DNA of 64,000 bases from Asterias rubens (lineage: Eukaryota > Echinodermata > Asteroidea > Forcipulatida > Asteriidae). The position numbers and the translations under genes were made by a program. Each line of letters begins with the position of its first letter. Position 1 is the stretch's first letter. This document shows, one piece after another, positions 58,901-64,000 of this stretch. Location of the stretch: contig NC_047083.1 of assembly GCF_902459465.1 (NCBI RefSeq), positions 8,857,526 through 8,921,525 of the forward strand, given 5' to 3'. The notes under the pieces are model-generated. The model saw nothing but the letters and a program-made list of their open reading frames with translations. It was not told where the DNA came from and did not search any database.

Positions 58901-60205
58901 GTAGGAATTATAACTCTACACTAACTTTTGATACTCACACAAATTGTTGTTTTGCAGTATTTTTGTGTTGAATAATATCAACTGAAAACCTTGTACACAT
59001 TCGGTCAAAAAACAATAAGTTTAAAATATTGAAATCGCAGGTTTGATACATAAATCGCGATGCCTTTCTTGCATTAACAACAAACAATTTCCAAATCTAG
59101 AAAGTCACTGTCCCAACTGCAAGATTCCCACGAAAAATCAAAGCCTTTAGCGTAGACCTACAGGTGGTTCACACAAACACGAGAATGTAACACAATTTTG
59201 GCACGCTCATCCCCACAATATTTAGTCAACATTTAAGAGTGTGATCATCAGGTACCACTGGGAACAAGGTAGTCAACCTCATGTGCATTATGAATGCTTA
59301 CTGACAGCCTAACTAGAATGAAATGGGCGGGATTTAAAAAATAATTATGCACACATTATAGAAAAGTCTGTCATGTGCAGTAGACACTTCAAAACGGTGT
59401 TACAAGTAATAGGCTCATATTTGTACCCCACCATAGGTAGAATGTATACAGTCAAAGCTTGGGTATACGTAATTGCTTATGTAGCTAATTGCCTAAGCAA
59501 CTTATACATCTTGCTCTGCGAGATGATAAAATTTGATGACTTTTAAAAATAATCTTGGTTTTATTGGAGAGGTCGAGGGTTAGAATCCTGCCTGAATCTT
59601 TGTTTCATAGAATTTGGGAAAGTACAGGGTATATTGTGCATGTGGGTAAAACACCCAAATTAAATCATTGAATAACACAGATAAAATAGATAAAAAAGAT
59701 GCACAAGTTTACTACTATTTACTTTATTCATTGACCAAACCGAGCCGCCAATTACCGTAAAGGGTGATACACAATTAAACATATTCACGGGCTTATATAA
59801 TCATATGTTATGTACACAGTTAACAATACACATAGAATCGTCTTTGGAAAGAAAATGAAAGCAAACATAAAAAATAATAAAATAAAAATTTGGGAAAGAA
59901 AGAAATCAGCATGAACGACTGTAAAATATTTTTATGAAGCATATACCTACAATAAATTATAAAATAAAATAAACAATAAAAACCAAAGAAAATAAACTAA
60001 AAATCGAATAAAAATTGTTAGTCTTTGTATACCAAGACTATAGGAAAAAGTAACAAAGGAAACAATTAACCAAAAAATTATTAACAATAAAAAAAAAAGT
60101 TTGATGTAAAAAAACACAATTTTTTTTAAAGCAACAAAACTTACAAGGGAAATAATACCTTTAAAAACATTACAAATACACATTAGTAGTTACTGGTACA
60201 TAAAA
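58901..60205. other. Gene-free AT-rich region
   Basis: No supported gene. The A/T-rich stretch at 59850-60180 gives long but low-complexity open frames. Confidence 0.5.
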
Positions 60206-61520
60206 CCTTACCTGAGGGAAGGGGGGGGGGGGGGGTGGTGGAAAACGTCTGACCCCTAAAAAGAAATTGTTAAAATGAAAAAAGGCTGCCCTCATACAAA
60301 TTCCAAAACAAAAATATATATCCTGCCCCCCAAAAACAAAATAAAACCGGCCCCTAATAAAAAAAACAAGCCCAACCCCCCCCCCCCACCCCCCAAAAAG
60401 TAGAGCTAAAAACTCACATTCGCCCCCCCCCCCTCCCCCAAAAAATAAAATATACCAATAAGAATAATAATTCTTGGTTACGGGTCTGAGAAGGTCGGGG
60501 TAACGAAAAGGTCCGCCCCAAAAATAAAAAAATAAACAAAATTAAAAAATCCCCCCAACCCCTCCTCAAAGAAAAAAACCCAAAACTGCCCTTTTTTTAC
60601 TGGAAAAAAGGCTCCACCCCACACAAAAAACCCACAGAAAATTTTAAATAACAATTAGCTCATCAAAAAAATAAAAAATAAATAGGGTAGGTCGGGTAAA
60701 TGAAAAAGTCTGCCCTAAAAAACAAAACCCCCCAAAAATATCCACTCCCCCCCTCCCCCCCCCCAAAAAAAAAAATGAATTATATATATATTCCTAGTTA
60801 CAGGCCAGTGTAGAACATTAAACAAACAAGTTTGCCCTATGAAACACAAATAAAAAAATATAAAAAAAAACAAATTTAATATCCGCTCCTCCCCCCATAT
60901 AAAAAATAATCCACCAAAAGTGGCCAATTGTTTTGTTTTTTTAAAGAAGGCCCCTCAAACAAAACCCACCAGAAAATTAACAAATACAATCTGCCCCCTT
61001 CCCAAAAAAAAAAAAAAAAAAAACACCCCCCCCCCCCAAAAAAAAAATCCAAATCCTGTTAAACTGGGTAGGTCTGGACCTAAATAAAATAAAAAAGCAT
61101 AAAAACAAAAACGAATCTGCACCCCCCCCCCCCCTCAAAGAAAATTTCCCCGAAAAACCACCACAACCGTCCAATTTTTTTTCTTAAATGAAATAAAGGC
61201 TACCCCCCTCAAGCAAAACCCGCATAAATTTTTACAAAAATAATCTGCCCCTTCAAAAAAAAACGGCCCCCAGAAAAGAAATGCCCACCCCCAAAAAATT
61301 CACTATGCCCCCCCCACCCATCTGCTCCCCCCCCCCCCCGAAGAAAAAGTCACCCCAAAACTACGGGTTTTTTTTGTTGCAAAAAAGACTGCCACCTTCA
61401 AACAAAACCCACAACAAATTTCAAAAACAGTATGCCCCCCTAAAAAAAAACTTTAAAAAAAACGCCCTCCCCCCTTAAAAAAAACATCCCCCCCCCCACA
61501 ATAATTTTTCAAAATTCCGC
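60206..61520. repeat. Degenerate C-run/A-run repeat block
   Basis: Repeating segments of CTGCCCC, poly(C) and poly(A) runs, with recurring TTACGGGTCTGAG / GGTAGGTC / CAAACAAAACCCAC phrases at roughly 100-200-bp spacing. It looks like an old tandem repeat that has decayed into homopolymer-rich DNA. Assembly in these runs may be unreliable. Confidence 0.6.
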
Positions 61521-61834
61521 TCCCCCGGGTAAACCAAACAGAACATTTGTTTTGTTTTTCCTTGTGTAATTATAGGAAAAGTGGCTACCTCTTTGTTTGG
61601 CCTAACAATCGAAATCCAGCTACCTACCTTTTTTTTGGTGCTTTTGGAAACATGAACTTATCTTATTATTTGGCAACACTTTAAGAAAAAAGAAAAAAAA
61701 AAATTTGTTTGCCCAATTATTAAAACAAATCCGTTTTTCAACTTTAACTATTCTGAATGACCCCATAGTAGCTTTTTCCCCTTTAGATTTAACTGAACAT
61801 TATTAATGTCAAAGTTTGTATCTTGCCATTACAG

Positions 61835-61989
61835 GGTTTACTGCTGGATAGAGAATTTCTCCATTAGGAAAGTTCTGCCAAGCAATCTGTGACACAGGAA
61901 CCTCTGTTTTGGCCTGGCCAACAGCCGACGTGGTATAGATCCTAAGCTTGATCGGAGCTGCACCTCCTGTGAATCTTGTCAAAGTAAAG
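61835..61989 (+). other. Exon-like segment, non-coding or unassigned
   Basis: Bounded on the plus strand by a consensus acceptor (TGCCATTACAG) and donor (GTAAAG then GTAAGTTC). All three plus frames contain stops. The minus strand is open across it (includes FTGGAAPIKLRIYTTSAVG) but lacks clear minus-strand splice sites. Most likely a non-coding or pseudogene exon. Confidence 0.3.
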
Positions 61990-62089
61990 GTAAGTTCAAT
62001 GGAAGTATAAAGCATCCTGCAAAATTATTCAAAGTCAATAAATGTATGTCGTAAAGATTGAAACTCAAAAAGATTAAAGCAACTTTTTC

Positions 62090-62380
62090 TGGAATGTGGA
62101 TTTTTTATTGGGGGGGGGGGGGGGTTGGTGCATTTTTTTATTTATTTTTTTATTTTTTATTATAAAAAACAAAAAACAATTGGACGGTTTCGGGGGTTTT
62201 GGGGGCACTTTTTCTTTGAAGGGTGGGCGGATGTTTTTTAAATATATTTTTTTATGTTTGGGGCAGACTTTCTTTTTCCTTTTTTGGGGAGTTATCATTG
62301 TTTTTTTTAGGGCGGGCAGACTTTTTCCCCCTTTTTTCTTAGGGGGGTGGTCTGCCCCCACCCCCCTGGTTTGAGCACCC
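62090..62380. repeat. G-run/T-run block, strand-mirrored counterpart of 60.2-61.5 kb
   Basis: T and G homopolymers with TTTGGGGGCACTTTTTCTTT and GGGGCAGACTTTCTTTTTCC phrases, which are the reverse-complement style of the 60.2-61.5 kb block. Confidence 0.55.
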
Positions 62381-62464
62381 CTAGTTGCTCTGAGAAGAGC
62401 TGTTTTGTACTTTTTGGGTCAACTTCTGGAGTGTTAATGATCTTCTCCTCGTCTTGCATTTTAG

Positions 62465-62684
62465 GAAACCGAGAGGGGAGACAGACACTTTGCGTGAGTG
62501 GATTCATCAGAATGGACTTCCATAAACCCCCTAACCCCTGGGAGCTCTTTGGATCCTCGGTGACATCTTCATTGGTAAATACTACTCCAAGTTTGATTGA
62601 GTGGACAACCATCAAGGCTTCGCTGATGCTGCCAATGGTGTGGAAATCAAGGCTGAGTAATAGAAACCTACTTTGTAAATTGTA
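62465..62684 (+). other. Exon-like segment with an open frame, unassigned
   Basis: It follows a good acceptor (CTCGTCTTGCATTTTAG) and has one frame open to a stop at about 62683 (includes TLCVSGFIRMDFHKPPNPW and WTTIKASLMLPMVWK). The minus strand is also open here, so openness alone is weak evidence. The frame requires a preceding exon ending in phase 1, and none was found. Confidence 0.3.
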
Positions 62685-63568
62685 AGGCATATTAGTTTGG
62701 GTGTCAGGAAAACTGTATAGATGGGCCAAAAAAAAATATTATCATGTTTCCTACTACACTGAATAAGGGTATTAGGTTTGTGGCACTGCAGCCTGCAGGC
62801 TTAAACCATTCAAACAGTGCTGGTGGCAAATTAAAATAATTGTGCAAAAACTAAATACAATCAGATTGACCATCAGTCAAACTTGACATATTTTGTGAAC
62901 CAAATTATGGCAAATAGAAACAGAAATTTGCTCGTCTATCCATCCTAATTTTTTCAGTAATAGGAGACGATTCAAATTGCTGTACTCACCTTGTTTTCAC
63001 GACACAGTCTTTTTGTTTGGCAAAATTGTTAACATAAAAAAAAGATGTTGCCCATCTGTTTTCATTGTAATGCGAAATAGGGTCTAAGTTTTTATTTTGG
63101 TTTGGCCCCTATTGGCCCCATCCACCTACCACCGTCCCATTATGCCCAAACTTTAAAATAATTTTTCGTGAGTACTAAACATGTCATGCATGTTGCCCAC
63201 CTGGAATCTTAACAATTTTTTGGTATTTGCCAAAACTTGAAAAAAAAGGACAACAAAAAAGATCTTGCCAACCTGTGTACTAAATCTATATTCTGTTGCC
63301 CACCTATTACCTAAAGTCAGTGTAAAAGGAAACAATATTTTGTTTGGCCCAACTGTGAACACACTGCTCTGTTTCGGTGTAAAAACACCTTGCCCACCTT
63401 TCAAGTCATTTTTGTTACAGTTTTAAGGGAAACCTGACTTTTTTTACTCAACTCTAAAATAGTAAAACAGTTTGCCTACCCACTTATTTCAATGTACAAG
63501 TAACAGGAAACGTGACTATCATTTTGTTTGGCCGAGTGTAACCAATATTTGTTGAAATTTCCGTTTTG
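62685..63568. other. Region with a degenerate repeat, no gene
   Basis: From about 63000 to 63560, phrases such as TTTGTTTGGC, TTGCCCA(C/T)CTG and AAGGGAAACCTGACT recur at roughly 70-100 bp, also seen near 61555-61760. This suggests a decayed tandem repeat. Confidence 0.45.
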
Positions 63569-63948
63569 TTAAAGGCAGTGGACACTATTGGTAATTACTA
63601 TTGGTAATTACTCAAAACTTAATTTGAACAAGCAATGGAGAGCTGTTGATAGTATTAAACATTGTGAGAAACGGCTCCCTCTGAAGTGACATAGTTTTCA
63701 AGAAATAAGTACATTTCCACTGAAATATTATTTGAATTTGATTTAAAGACCTCAGAATTAGATTTTGAGGTACCCAAAATCAAGGATCTGAAAGCACACA
63801 ACTTTTTTCTTCCATTATTATCTCGCAACTTCGACAACCAATTGAGTACAAACTTTCACAGGTTTGTTATTGTATGCATATGTTGAGATACACCAAGTTA
63901 GAGAAGACTAGTCTATTGACAATTACCAATAGTGTCCAGTGCCTTTAA
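63569..63948. mobile_element. MITE family A, full length, opposite orientation
   Basis: TTAA-bounded. AAAGGCAGTGGACACTATTG is mirrored by AATAGTGTCCAGTGCCTTTA. It is reversed relative to most copies in the window (GAAACGGCTCCCTCTGAAGT). A local duplication of CTATTGGTAATTA occurs at the left end. Confidence 0.9.
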
Positions 63949-64000
63949 AGGCTTTATTTATCTTTCAATAAACTTGAAGTCAAAGGTGTCATACAGGATT

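Noticed and set aside
59850-61500. Long open frames in the A/T-rich and C/A-rich blocks
   Set aside because: Translations are low-complexity Lys/Pro/Phe/Gly runs from homopolymers and carry no domain signal.

Overview
This is a eukaryotic genomic window with spliced genes (GT-AG introns), SINE, MITE and LINE debris and long AT-rich non-coding stretches. The four recognisable genes are animal genes, and the dispersed repeats look like those I associate with echinoderms, so a sea star (asteroid) is my best guess. That taxon call is an inference, not something read directly from the sequence.

Layout. (1) 455-2821, minus strand: the first four coding exons of LRRC56, a ciliary leucine-rich-repeat protein, running off the left edge. 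(2) 5.87-6.23 kb: a putative head-to-head promoter, with a non-coding 5' exon on each side. (3) 6967-11129, plus strand: a complete six-exon HSPBP1 gene (Hsp70 nucleotide-exchange factor, 337 aa). (4) About 12.63-35.64 kb: a satellite array of roughly 494-bp units, with 44 well-matched copies, two older diverged 470-bp copies at the right edge and a partial copy at each end. It takes up more than a third of the window. (5) 36933-46311, plus strand: a complete ten-exon arylsulfatase B-type sulfatase gene (539 aa) with the CxPxR formylglycine motif. Its introns hold MITEs, a 21-bp minisatellite, a LINE tail and a triplication of the exon 8 3' end including its splice donor. (6) 46.4-47.3 kb: a run of four antisense tRNA-derived SINE heads. 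(7) 48439-51774, plus strand: a complete six-exon TXNDC9 gene (phosducin-like/thioredoxin-fold chaperonin cofactor, 209 aa). (8) 51.8-63.9 kb: no recognised gene. It holds nested MITEs, a mariner-type non-autonomous element, a ~660-bp tandem repeat carrying a LINE reverse-transcriptase C-terminus, homopolymer-rich C/A and G/T tracts, and three orphan exon-like segments.

The genes are independent housekeeping, ciliary or lysosomal genes and do not form a pathway. HSPBP1 and TXNDC9 both act in protein folding (Hsp70 and CCT respectively), but nothing here shows functional clustering. The most unusual content is repetitive: the satellite array, whose best-conserved block contains a 12-mer identical to the ribosomal sarcin-ricin loop; the exon-end triplication in the sulfatase gene; the TE-in-TE nests; and the LINE-tail satellite. 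I found no CRISPR array, operon or rRNA gene, and no intact tRNA gene.
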